The notes under the pieces are model-generated. The model was not told the DNA's origin. It ran no database searches and saw nothing but the letters and a program-made list of their open reading frames with translations. Below are positions 1 to 7,291 of a stretch of 64,000 bases of DNA, one piece after another. The DNA is taken from contig NZ_JAKSYJ010000037.1 in the NCBI RefSeq assembly GCF_022829365.1, positions 1-64,000 on the forward strand, read 5' to 3'. This DNA is from Methylobacterium sp. J-077 (lineage in GTDB: Bacteria; Pseudomonadota; Alphaproteobacteria; Rhizobiales; Beijerinckiaceae). The position numbers and the translations under genes were made by a program. Each line of letters begins with the position of its first letter. Positions within the stretch are counted from its first letter, which is position 1.

Positions 1-141
1 GACCGGGACGCCGTGGTCGCCGAGGCCGGGCTGGCGGTGCTGCTCACCCCGGCCGCCACCTTGGGCGTGTCCTACACCGGCCAGATCGGCGCCCGCGCCC
101 AGGACCACGCCGCCAGGGGCGCGTTCACGGTCAGGTTCTGA
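1..141 (+). CDS. Autotransporter beta-barrel, C-terminal fragment (partial)
   Basis: An open frame runs from the first base of the window to a TGA at 139-141 and encodes the last 46 residues of a larger protein. The tail has alternating hydrophobic and polar residues, contains GVSYTGQIG and ends FTVRF, with a terminal aromatic residue. That pattern is typical of the last beta-strand of type V secretion autotransporters, where the terminal Phe is part of the BAM recognition signal. The protein would form an outer-membrane barrel that exports its own passenger domain. The passenger and most of the barrel lie outside the window, so the substrate cannot be named. Confidence 0.7.
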   Translation, partial: DRDAVVAEAGLAVLLTPAATLGVSYTGQIGARAQDHAARGAFTVRF

Positions 142-212
142 ACCAGACCGCGGCCGCGGACGGCTCGCCATCGCCGCCGAGCCTGTCCGAGGTCGCCGAG
201 AGCCCGTGCCAG

Positions 213-232
213 GACGCGTCAGGACGCGTCAG
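213..232. repeat. Tandem GACGCGTCAG direct repeat
   Basis: GACGCGTCAG occurs twice back to back at 213-222 and 223-232, and again at 380-389 inside a larger inverted repeat. Role unknown. Confidence 0.6.
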
Positions 233-364
233 GGCTCTTGGAGACGGACGATCGCCCGAGGTCGTCGGCTCTGAACCCGCGGCGGGCGGGACGCTCCGGC
301 GGCCGACCTGTGCCGGTCGAACACGCGGCGTCGTTCGGGCGCTGCCGTGAGAATTCCTGCCATA

Positions 365-403
365 GTGCATCCACCGCCTGACGCGTCAGCGTCGTTGATG
401 CAC
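365..403. repeat. Inverted repeat around CTGACGCGTCAG
   Basis: A perfect 12-base palindrome, CTGACGCGTCAG, sits at 378-389. It is flanked by GTGCATC (365-371) and GATGCAC (397-403), which are reverse complements, giving an extended imperfect inverted repeat. It lies downstream of both flanking genes, since the autotransporter and motB converge here. A bidirectional terminator or hairpin is more likely than an operator, although no T-run follows. Confidence 0.5.
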
Positions 404-441
404 CAGCACACTTCGGGACTGGACACCTAGAGCGCGCACCA

Positions 442-462
442 CCGAAACGGATACCGGTTCGG
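442..462. repeat. Near-palindromic intergenic element
   Basis: CCGAA-A-CGG-ATA-CCG-G-TTCGG is a near-perfect 21-base palindrome just downstream of motB. The core ACGGATACCGGTT resembles short palindromic elements I recall from Methylobacterium intergenic DNA. That resemblance is from memory and unchecked. It could form a transcript-end hairpin for motB. Confidence 0.4.
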
Positions 463-503
463 CGTCAGCGAGCGCGCGCAATCGAGGCCTTGGAGCCGTG
501 ACG

Positions 504-1364
504 TCAGCGGAACAGGTTCGGGGGGGCCGGCGGGTTCGCATGGAGCAGCGTGATCGTCACCCGTCGGTTCGGCGCGAGGTAGGGATTGTCGGGGAAAACC
601 GGCTCGGTGTCGGCGCGTCCTACCACGGACATGAAGTTGTCGTTGGGAACCCCGGCCCCCGACAGGATATCGCGCACGGCGAGCGCACGCCCGGCGGTGA
701 GGTTCCAGGGTTCGACGGCCCGGGCCGAGCCCGGGCGCGCGGCGGCCGTGTGGCCGGTGATCGACAGGCGGTTGGGCAGCCTGCGCAGGGCGGGCGCGAG
801 CGCCTCCAGCACGCGACGGGTGCGGTCGTAGGGGTCGACCGAGCCCTCGCGGAACATGGAGCGGCCGTCCTCGTCCACGAGGGACACGTTCACGCCCTCC
901 TTGGTCGGCTCGATCACGATGTTGTGCGACAGCTCGGCGATGTCGGGCAGCGTCTGGAGCGCCTGCCGGAGGCTGGCGATGGCGCTGAAGTCGGCCTGCA
1001 CGCTGGCGGCGGGACGGCTGGCATCGCGATCGCTGGCGCGGCCCGGACTGGTCGAGCGCGCGCTCGCCTCCGGCTCGGCCGAGCCCCTCCCGGCGTCGCG
1101 GGGCGTGGACGCCTTGTTGCCGGACGTGTCCAGGGCGGTGCCGTACAGCATTCCGCCGGCGCCGCTGGTTGCGGGGCTCGAAGCCGACGGCGCGAAGTAT
1201 TCCGCCAGCCCGTTCTTCTGCTCCTGCGTCGTCATGCTGATCAGCCACATCAGCAGGAAGAACGCCATCATGGCGGTCACGAAGTCCGCATAGGCGATCT
1301 TCCAGGCCCCGCCATGGTGCGCGTGCGCGGCCTTCTTGACCTTCTTGATGATGATCGTGGTCAT
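504..1364 (-). CDS. motB: Flagellar motor stator protein MotB
   Basis: The 286-residue protein is the peptidoglycan-anchored half of the flagellar stator. A short cytoplasmic N-terminus is followed by one membrane helix (about residues 25-45) carrying AYADFVTAMMAFFLLMW. Asp27 in this segment matches the proton-binding Asp32 of E. coli MotB. A Pro/Ser/Ala-rich linker follows, and then an OmpA-like peptidoglycan-binding domain from about residue 150, with the LSITGHTA motif. It starts 22 bases downstream of motA on the same strand, so the two form a stator operon. The linker between plug and OmpA region is long and low-complexity, as in other alphaproteobacteria. Family assignment is secure. 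Confidence 0.95.
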   Translation of the reverse strand: MTTIIIKKVKKAAHAHHGGAWKIAYADFVTAMMAFFLLMWLISMTTQEQKNGLAEYFAPSASSPATSGAGGMLYGTALDTSGNKASTPRDAGRGSAEPEASARSTSPGRASDRDASRPAASVQADFSAIASLRQALQTLPDIAELSHNIVIEPTKEGVNVSLVDEDGRSMFREGSVDPYDRTRRVLEALAPALRRLPNRLSITGHTAAARPGSARAVEPWNLTAGRALAVRDILSGAGVPNDNFMSVVGRADTEPVFPDNPYLAPNRRVTITLLHANPPAPPNLFR

Positions 1365-1386
1365 CGGGTCCCTGCTGGATACCGGC

Positions 1387-2250
1387 TCAGTTCTGGGCGG
1401 GCAGAGCGGCGGTCGCCGCTTCCACCTCGTTGAAGGTCGGGCGGACGTCGCTCATCAGGGACTTGCGGGCGAATTCCACCGCCATCACCGGCGGCTGGCC
1501 GCCGATATGGGCGAGGAGACCCGCCTTGAGGGACAGGTAGTATTTGGACTCGGCCTCGAAGAGGCTCTTGAGCGACTGCGCCATGGGCCCGAAGAAGCCG
1601 TAGGCGACGAAGACGCCGAAGAAGGTGCCGACCAGCGCGCCGCCGATCAGATGGCCCAGCACCTCCGGCGGCTCCTTGATCGCCCCCATCGTCTTGATCA
1701 CGCCGAGCACGGCGGCGACGATGCCGAGCGCCGGCGTTCCGTCGGCGAGCGACTGCAGGGCCGAAACGACGCGCTCCTGCTCCTGGTGGTGCGTCTGCAG
1801 TTCCTCATCCATGAGCGCGTCGATCTCGTAGACGTTGTTGGCGCCCAGCGTCACCATCCGCATGTAGTCGCAGACGAACTCGACCGCGTGATGGTTCGCC
1901 GCGAAGGTCGGGAAGGCGTTGAACAGCGTCGACTCGCCCGGATCTTCGATGTGCGGCTCGAGCGCCATCGAACCCTTCTGCTTCGCGAGTTTGTACAAGG
2001 AGTACTGCATCCCCAGCAGTTCGACATAGCTTTTCTGCGTGTATTTGGGTCCCTTCACGAGCGTACCCAGCATGGCGGGCACGGCCTTGAGCACCGGCCC
2101 GGTATTGCCGATGACGAAGGCGCCGATCGCGGCACCGAGGATGATGACGAACTCGAACGGCTGCCAAAGGACGACCAGGTGGCCACCCATCATCGCGTAG
2201 CTGCCGAAGACGCAGGCGAAGACGATCAGTGTGCCGACGATCAGCCGCAT
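1387..2250 (-). CDS. motA: Flagellar motor stator protein MotA
   Basis: The 287-residue protein is the ion-channel half of the stator and would form a MotA5MotB2 complex in the inner membrane. Four membrane helices are visible: two near the N-terminus (about 1-22 and 30-50) and two near residues 170-225 (TPALGIVAAVLGV and LVGTFFGVFVAYGF). Between them is the charged cytoplasmic loop that contacts FliG, including CDYMRM and EIDALMDEEL. The conserved Pro of the third helix is in TPALG. It precedes motB in the same operon. The ATG at 2250 fits the family N-terminus (MRLIVGTLIVF). The other flagellar genes are not in the window. Confidence 0.95.
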   Translation of the reverse strand: MRLIVGTLIVFACVFGSYAMMGGHLVVLWQPFEFVIILGAAIGAFVIGNTGPVLKAVPAMLGTLVKGPKYTQKSYVELLGMQYSLYKLAKQKGSMALEPHIEDPGESTLFNAFPTFAANHHAVEFVCDYMRMVTLGANNVYEIDALMDEELQTHHQEQERVVSALQSLADGTPALGIVAAVLGVIKTMGAIKEPPEVLGHLIGGALVGTFFGVFVAYGFFGPMAQSLKSLFEAESKYYLSLKAGLLAHIGGQPPVMAVEFARKSLMSDVRPTFNEVEAATAALPAQN

Positions 2251-2659
2251 AATTTATCATCCTTGCGCGGCCGCAGGTACAGCCCGCGCGAACCCACTCA
2301 TGATCTGGTAAATCACGGATTAAGGTTAACGGCGCGTTTAGAGCCGTGGCCGGCGGATTTGCAGATGTCTGGTCCCGGCGCTCCCCGTCGAGCGGCCGCG
2401 CTATCGCGGGGCGGCTCCTGGAACGCGGACCGGAGGTCGATCACGCCACCGTCGATCGCAGGGTATGGTCGCGCGGGAGGATGCGCTGCGAGGCCCGATC
2501 CTGTCGGGGGCCTTTCCGCATCGACGGCGTCAGTCCCGGTATCCGCGCCGCCTCGGACGCCGTGCGGCCGTCAGCGGGGGCTCCGGTCGGCTGACGGAGG
2601 CCGCGATCGCTTGCCGCTCACGGCGTCGATGGCTGGGCGGACGGCGCGTCGGGCCCTGG
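2251..2659. other. Intergenic region upstream of motA
   Basis: About 400 bases lie between the motA start and the end of the Nudix gene. The part next to motA (about 2251-2345) is AT-richer and is the likely promoter region for motAB. I could not assign a sigma-factor motif. The rest shows only frame shadows. Confidence 0.5.
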
Positions 2660-3364
2660 CTACCCCCCGAAAACATCCGCCAGATAGGCCCGCACGAAGC
2701 CCGGCATCCGCGCGGCCTCGGGGTCGGCGGCGCCGCGCGCCACGTGGATCCCGGCGAGTTCCGGCTCGGACTCCCGGCCGCGATGGGCCTCGATGCGCGC
2801 GCACAGGGCCTCCGCCGCCTCCGGGAACCGCACCGGCCGCAGGAAGGCGCGCTGGCCCTGCCCCTCGAGCAGCACCCAGTCGGTCGCCGCGCCCTCCGGC
2901 AGGGTGAGGCCGGTCTCCTCGGCGAGCTCCCGGGCGGCGCTGCCGGCGAGGTCGACCGCGTCGCCGCGCACGTCGTCGAGGTCCGGGGTGCCGCAGGGGA
3001 AGTAGAGCTGGCCGGCATTGGCCGTGTGGGCGCCCATCGCGCCGAGCAGGACCGCGCCGTCCGCGCTCCAGGGCACGATCGCCGCGAAGGCGTTGACCAC
3101 CCCGCCCTCCGCCCGGCCCCGGTCCCGGTAGGCGATGAAGCTGGAATAGGTGGCCGGGAACAGGTCGACCCGGGCGATCCCGCAATCGACCGCGCAGGCG
3201 CAGCCGAGCAGCACGGTGCCGTCGAACATCCCGGGGCTGCGGGCGCGCCGCGCCCGCCAATGGTCGGCGATCGCCGCCGCGTTGTCCCGGGGAAACGGCC
3301 AGTCGTAGGCGACGAGCCGGGCCGTGACGCCGGACAGCCGGGTGATCCGGAAGCCGTCAGACAC
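2660..3364 (-). CDS. Nudix hydrolase
   Basis: The 234-residue protein has a Nudix box core RELAEETGL at residues 145-153, preceded by a Gly-rich lead-in, which binds the metal that drives hydrolysis of a nucleoside diphosphate linked to another group. The first 120 residues form a long N-terminal extension of the kind found in larger Nudix proteins, so the substrate cannot be deduced. It uses a GTG start at 3364 and overlaps the end of the upstream phzF-like gene by 8 bases, so the two are probably translationally coupled. The Nudix fold is well supported; the substrate is unknown. Confidence 0.85.
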   Translation of the reverse strand: MSDGFRITRLSGVTARLVAYDWPFPRDNAAAIADHWRARRARSPGMFDGTVLLGCACAVDCGIARVDLFPATYSSFIAYRDRGRAEGGVVNAFAAIVPWSADGAVLLGAMGAHTANAGQLYFPCGTPDLDDVRGDAVDLAGSAARELAEETGLTLPEGAATDWVLLEGQGQRAFLRPVRFPEAAEALCARIEAHRGRESEPELAGIHVARGAADPEAARMPGFVRAYLADVFGG

Positions 3365-4241
3365 GCAGCGTGCCGTCCGACACGATGACGGCCGCGCCGC
3401 CGATCTCCACCGAGCGCAGGGCGCCGGCCGCGATCGTGAGCTGGAGCGCGATGGCGCTCGGCCGGCCCATGGCCTCGCCCTGGCGGATCGCCACGTCGTG
3501 GGTGCCCTCCCCCAGGGTCTCGAACTGCATCAGCACCCCCGCGAAGGCGGCGGCCGCCGAGCCGGTGGCGGGGTCCTCCGCGACGCCGAGATGGGGCGCG
3601 AACATCCGCACCTGCCAGCTCTGGCCGGGACCCTCCGGGTCGGGGGCGTAGAGGTACAGCCCGTCCTGCGCCTCCGGCCCCTGGGCGGGTTTCGCGGCGT
3701 CGAGCGCCGCCACCGAGGCGATGGGCACGCAGGTGAAGCTCGGCCCGACCCCGTGGCGGCTCGGGACGTGCCGGCCGGTGCCGATGTCCCTGGCCTCCAG
3801 CCCGAGGAGCGGCGCCAGCACCGCCGGATCCGGCCCGGGGCCCAAAAATTCGGGCAGGGCCGGCAGCTTGAACCGCGCCCGCCCGCCGCTGCCGTCAGAA
3901 AAAGTCTCGACCACGCAGGGCACGATCCCGATCCGCTCCTCCAGGCCGAAGGCCCGGGCATCCCCCTGGGACGGCCCTTCCAGGGCGAGCAGCACGGCGC
4001 TGCCCACGGTCGGGTGGCCGGCGAACGGCAGCTCCTGCCGCGGCGTGAAGATCCGCAGCCGCGCCCGGTGGCGGGCATCGCTCGGCGGCAGCACGAACAC
4101 CGTCTCGGACAGGTTGAACTCGCTGGCGATCGCCTGCATCGCGGCCGTGTCGAGCCCCTCGGCATCGAGCACCACCGCCAGCGGGTTGCCGGCGAGCTTT
4201 TGGTCGGTGAACACGTCGAGGGTGACGAAGCGGCGCGCCAT
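3357..4241 (-). CDS. PhzF-family isomerase/epimerase-like protein
   Basis: The 294-residue protein belongs to the PhzF family, whose fold has two diaminopimelate-epimerase-like lobes. The N-terminus (FVTLDVFTDQKLAGNPLAVV) is diagnostic. The catalytic Glu is in NLSETVF at residue 46, and the paired motif FAGHPTVGSA lies near residue 75. A second-lobe signature, DPATGSAAAAF, is near residue 225. PhzF itself isomerises DHHA in phenazine synthesis, but no phenazine genes are nearby, so this is one of the many family members of unknown substrate. It is co-transcribed with the downstream Nudix gene. Confidence 0.9.
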   Translation of the reverse strand: MARRFVTLDVFTDQKLAGNPLAVVLDAEGLDTAAMQAIASEFNLSETVFVLPPSDARHRARLRIFTPRQELPFAGHPTVGSAVLLALEGPSQGDARAFGLEERIGIVPCVVETFSDGSGGRARFKLPALPEFLGPGPDPAVLAPLLGLEARDIGTGRHVPSRHGVGPSFTCVPIASVAALDAAKPAQGPEAQDGLYLYAPDPEGPGQSWQVRMFAPHLGVAEDPATGSAAAAFAGVLMQFETLGEGTHDVAIRQGEAMGRPSAIALQLTIAAGALRSVEIGGAAVIVSDGTLRV

Positions 4242-4404
4242 CGGGTCGGTTCCCTTCCGTTCGAGCCCGCGCGGATCCCGGCTGGCGGCCGCGATCCCGG
4301 TTCGGGTAGGCTCCGAAGCCGCCGCCCCGACTCACCGGGGCGGCCAGGCGCGAGCGTAGCCGAGTGCGGACCGGAGTCCCAGGCCGCCAAGGCGGGAGGG
4401 AGCT

Positions 4405-4884
4405 ATGGCCGACACGGAGCACAGCTACGCGGTGACGGTGACCTGGACCGGCAATACCGGGGCCGGCACCCAAAGTTTTCGGGGCTACGAGCGCGCCTTC
4501 GAGGCCGCGGCCCCGGGCAAGCCCCCGATCCCGGGCTCGTCCGACCCGGCCTTCCGGGGCGACCCGGCCCGCTGGAACCCGGAGGATTTGCTGGTCGCCT
4601 CGCTCAGCGCCTGCCACAAGCTCTGGTATCTCGGCCTCTGCGCCCAGGCCGGGATCGTGGTGACGGCCTACACCGACTCGGCCGAGGGCCGCATGACCGA
4701 GCAGCCCGACGGCGCCGGCCAGTTCACCGCCGTCACCCTGCGCCCCCGCGTGACGATCACCGCGGAGTCGGACGCCGCGCAGGCCCTGGCGCTGCACCAC
4801 CGGGCGCACGCGCACTGCTTCATCGCCCGCTCGGTGAACTTTGCGGTGACGCACGCGCCGACGATCGTGCGGGAGAAGGATTGA
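4405..4884 (+). CDS. OsmC/Ohr-family peroxiredoxin-like protein
   Basis: The 159-residue protein has the OsmC/Ohr layout. An N-terminal beta region is followed by NPEDLLVASLSACHKLWYL with the first redox Cys at residue 70, and HCFIARSVNF with the second Cys at residue 138. These two cysteines reduce organic hydroperoxides in characterised members. The start at 4405 has a strong purine-rich ribosome site (GGGAGGGAG). It is divergent from the phzF-like gene, with about 160 bases between them for both promoters. The subfamily (OsmC versus YhfA-like) is not certain. Confidence 0.9.
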   Translation: MADTEHSYAVTVTWTGNTGAGTQSFRGYERAFEAAAPGKPPIPGSSDPAFRGDPARWNPEDLLVASLSACHKLWYLGLCAQAGIVVTAYTDSAEGRMTEQPDGAGQFTAVTLRPRVTITAESDAAQALALHHRAHAHCFIARSVNFAVTHAPTIVREKD

Positions 4885-4917
4885 GGGGGCGGCCGAACGC
4901 GCGCATGCCCTCCCCCC

Positions 4918-5766
4918 TCACACCGCCTCGACGGCAAAAACCTCGCTCGGGTTCACGTACTCCTCCTGCGCGGCCACGGTGAGGATCTCCCGGGAGCCGG
5001 CCTCGGCGGTGCGCTTCAGGAGGCCGTAGACCGAGGCGGCGGCGGCGCCGAGCGCCGCGGCGGCCGAGCCGGTGCGGGCGTAGTGGACCAGGAACAGTGC
5101 CGCGATGCAGTCGCCCGCCCCGTTCACCGCGATGGCGAGCCGCGGGGTGCGGACCCGGAACAGCCGGCCCTCCGCCCCGGCCAGCAGGTCGAGGCTGTCG
5201 GCCGGCGTGTCCGCGCACAGCGCCGAGGTGACCAGCACCACCTGGGGGCCCCGGGCCTGGAGCGCCGCGATCGCCGCCCCGGCCTCGGCCAGGGTGCGGC
5301 TCGGCAGGCCGGTGAGCAGGCCGAGCTCGAACTGGTTGGGGGTGAGGATGTCGGCCACCGGCACGGCGCGCTCGCGCAGGAACGCCTCGATCCCCGGCCG
5401 CACGTAGACGCCCTCCGCGACGTCGCCGATCACCGGATCGCAGCCATAGAGTGCCCGGGGGTTGGCCGCCCGCACGGATTCCACCGCCTCCAGGATCGCG
5501 GCCCCGATCTCGGCCGAGCCCATATAGCCCGAGAGCACCGCGTCGCAGGTGCCCAGCACCCCGCGCTCGCCGAGGCCCCGGACCACGTCGCGGATCATCC
5601 CCGCCTCGAAGACCGGGCCGCGCCACGCCCCGTAGCCGGTGTGGTTGGAGAACTGCACCGTGTGGACCGGCCAGACCTCGACCCCGAGCCGCTGCATCGG
5701 GAACACCGCCGCCGCGTTGCCGACATGGCCGTAGGCGACGTGGGACTGGATCGACAGGACGTTCAA
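4918..5766 (-). CDS. pdxY: Pyridoxal kinase
   Basis: The 282-residue protein is a ribokinase-like PfkB-family kinase that phosphorylates pyridoxal to PLP in the vitamin B6 salvage pathway. The N-terminus NVLSIQSHVAYGHVGNAAAVF is the pyridoxal-kinase signature. The C-terminal anion-hole and base motif is NGAGDCIAALF. The start codon appears to be TTG at 5766: the family begins at this point and no ATG lies just upstream. The gene is convergent with the OsmC gene. It is the last ordinary gene before the AT-rich island. Confidence 0.9.
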   Translation of the reverse strand: MNVLSIQSHVAYGHVGNAAAVFPMQRLGVEVWPVHTVQFSNHTGYGAWRGPVFEAGMIRDVVRGLGERGVLGTCDAVLSGYMGSAEIGAAILEAVESVRAANPRALYGCDPVIGDVAEGVYVRPGIEAFLRERAVPVADILTPNQFELGLLTGLPSRTLAEAGAAIAALQARGPQVVLVTSALCADTPADSLDLLAGAEGRLFRVRTPRLAIAVNGAGDCIAALFLVHYARTGSAAAALGAAAASVYGLLKRTAEAGSREILTVAAQEEYVNPSEVFAVEAV

Positions 5767-6193
5767 CGCGGGTGATTCCCGGTGCCGTGGGGAGAGCCGA
5801 AGCTGTCGGCGATCCGGGGCGCGGACGCAAGCGATGGGGGTGGGCAGGTTTGGAGGGATAATGCCTGGCCCCCCAGTCTGCAGAGGATAGGTCTTCGCCG
5901 ATTAAAGTTCGGATAGCTTTGGAACGAAGTGCCGATGACGCGAACTCAAACGAGGAGGCGAGCAGCCTGTCCACCCTCGAACGTAGGCACGCGAACGCTC
6001 ATATTCGCTCTCCACGACCCTGACTTCGCTTATCCAAACTTGAGGTTCGCGTTCGAACGCTCTAGAGTTGAAATGGGGGTTGGACCCGACGCCGGATCAG
6101 GCACTCTCTGGCCCAAGGGTCGGGTATAATTCTGTAAAATGCCTGATTGATTAGGCATATCAGCTCGCAACGAAAATTAGAGGAGAAGCGCCA
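5767..6193. other. Left flank and leader of the TIR/SLOG island
   Basis: Composition drops from very GC-rich to mixed at about 5885, marking the left edge of the island. No gene is supported here. GCGTTCGAACGC at 6049-6060 is a perfect 12-base palindrome, and further GAACG words lie at about 5979 and 5993. The promoter and inverted repeat at 6125-6158 are listed separately. I found no tRNA gene or integrase at this edge. Confidence 0.6.
6125..6158 (+). promoter_or_regulatory. Promoter -10 box and overlapping inverted repeat upstream of the TIR/SLOG operon
   Basis: TATAAT at 6125-6130 is a perfect sigma-70 -10 hexamer. No good -35 is seen 17 bases upstream. ATGCCT (6139-6144) and AGGCAT (6153-6158) form an inverted repeat with an 8-base spacer, covering the expected transcription start. 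That position suits a repressor operator. There is no regulator gene in the operon, so the binding protein is unknown. Confidence 0.5.
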
Positions 6194-6673
6194 GTGGCTA
6201 AAAAATGCTTTTTAAGCTTCCACTATAAAGCTGATAGCTGGCAGGTTTCGCAGATAAAACAAATCGGGTCGATTGAAGAGCAGCCAATTCTTGATGCCAA
6301 CAAATGGGAGGAGATTAAGAAGAAGGGTGACGGCGCCATTGAGAAATGGATTGCCGATAATATGAAAGATAAAGACTGTCTTGTAGTCCTTGTCGGTGAG
6401 AAGACGGCTGGGCGGCGATGGGTAAAGCATGAAATCAAGAAGGCATGGAAAGATGGTATAGGTGTTTTAGCTATCTATATTCATAATCTCAAGGGCTCGG
6501 ACAGCGAGCAAACAACCAAGGGTTCTGATCCTTTTGCTAATTTGACTGTTGACGGCGTTTCGGTCACAGGGAAAACCTATGATCCACCATATACAACAAG
6601 TAAAAAAGTATATGACTATATCGCGTCAAATATCGAATCCTGGGTAGACGCAGCAATTAAGGCGCGAAAATAA
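6194..6673 (+). CDS. ThsB-type TIR-like protein 1
   Basis: The 159-residue protein matches the ThsB/DUF1863 (MTH538-like) TIR-like family. The N-terminus reads CFLSFHYKADSWQVSQIKQI, followed by a GDGAIEKWI helix, a CLVVLVGEKTAGRRWVKHEI core and IYIHNLKGSD. Glu80 in WVKHEIKKAW is at the position expected for the NADase catalytic glutamate. In Thoeris, ThsB senses infection and converts NAD to a cyclic ADP-ribose isomer. This gene uses a GTG start at 6194 with an AGAGGAGA ribosome site at 6178-6185. It is first in the four-gene operon and is clearly richer in A+T and Lys codons than its neighbours, which suggests transfer. Function is inferred from family and context. Confidence 0.85.
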   Translation: MAKKCFLSFHYKADSWQVSQIKQIGSIEEQPILDANKWEEIKKKGDGAIEKWIADNMKDKDCLVVLVGEKTAGRRWVKHEIKKAWKDGIGVLAIYIHNLKGSDSEQTTKGSDPFANLTVDGVSVTGKTYDPPYTTSKKVYDYIASNIESWVDAAIKARK

Positions 6674-6688
6674 GTTGGAGTCGTAGAA

Positions 6689-7291
6689 TTGCCGCGACGG
6701 ACTTTCTTCTCTTTCCACTACGGGCCGGATGTCTGGCGCGCATGGAATGTGCGTAACAGCTGGGTTGTGAGAAGAGATGATAAGGAAGATCAAGGTTTTT
6801 TTGATAGCAGTGTTTTCGAAGCCTCAAAACGAGTGGGTGACGAGGCTTTGAAACGCTTTCTCAGTAAGGGGCTTGAAAATACCTCTGTCACGTGCGTGCT
6901 GGCTGGTGCTAATACTTGGCGCCGACGTTGGGTTCGATATGAAATCGCACGCAGTATTATGAAGGGTAACGGCCTTTTGACTGTTTTCATCCATGGTGTT
7001 CGCGATAATAATCAAGAGCTAAGTGCGAAAGGGGCTAATCCCCTCGCTCAGATGGGCCTCTATCGGACCGCGCGTGGCATTTTTCTCGCCGAATGGTCTG
7101 CCGGTAAATGGATTGCTTACGGGGACTACACGCTTGCCATCCCGGAGAGCGATCTATGGTTTGCTCCTCCGCAGACTGACAGGCCTGTTCAGCTCTCCAC
7201 GCATTGTCTTTCCTACGATTTCGCGGGTCAAAACGGACATAAAGATATTGGTGAATGGATCGAGATTGCTGCCGGGATGGCTGGCCGATGA
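6689..7291 (+). CDS. ThsB-type TIR-like protein 2
   Basis: The 200-residue protein is a divergent paralogue of the preceding one. FFSFHYGPDVWRAWNVRNSW gives the same N-terminal signature. It is followed by FLSKGLENTSVTCVLAGANTWRRRWVRYEI, split here as the beta-strand VTCVLAG and the helix WVRYEIARSI, with Glu85 in the catalytic position, and then VFIHGVRD. The C-terminal 90 residues are longer than in protein 1 and contain FAPPQTDRP and LSYDFAGQNGH. It starts with TTG at 6689, 15 bases after the previous stop, with TTGGAG just upstream. Two different ThsB proteins next to one reader suggest two infection sensors feeding one signal pathway; that is inference. Confidence 0.82.
   Translation: MPRRTFFSFHYGPDVWRAWNVRNSWVVRRDDKEDQGFFDSSVFEASKRVGDEALKRFLSKGLENTSVTCVLAGANTWRRRWVRYEIARSIMKGNGLLTVFIHGVRDNNQELSAKGANPLAQMGLYRTARGIFLAEWSAGKWIAYGDYTLAIPESDLWFAPPQTDRPVQLSTHCLSYDFAGQNGHKDIGEWIEIAAGMAGR

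Larger units (their letters stand above)
142..503. other. Intergenic region with short repeats and palindromes
   Basis: No convincing gene is seen between the autotransporter end and motB. The stretch holds three copies of GACGCGTCAG (213-222, 223-232, 380-389), a longer inverted repeat at 365-403, and a 21-base near-palindrome at 442-462. Frames on both strands here lack start signals and protein character. Confidence 0.6.

Noticed and set aside
3357..4241. Phenazine biosynthesis locus
   Set aside because: Only a PhzF-family gene is present, beside a Nudix gene. The other phz genes are absent, and PhzF homologues of unrelated function are common.
5978..6060. LexA-type box made of the repeated GAAC/GTTC words upstream of the defence operon
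   Set aside because: Alphaproteobacterial LexA boxes need GTTC-N7-GTTC spacing; the words here are 2 or 10 bases apart, so the match fails.
5929..6129. Possible 66-residue gene just upstream of the TIR operon
   Set aside because: It has no ribosome site, no family likeness and runs through the promoter at 6125. Treated as leader DNA.
7255..7287. Upstream start for the large TIR protein
   Set aside because: It would add 11 residues (MDRDCCRDGWP) lying within the preceding gene; the ATG at 7288 overlapping the TGA is the normal coupled start.
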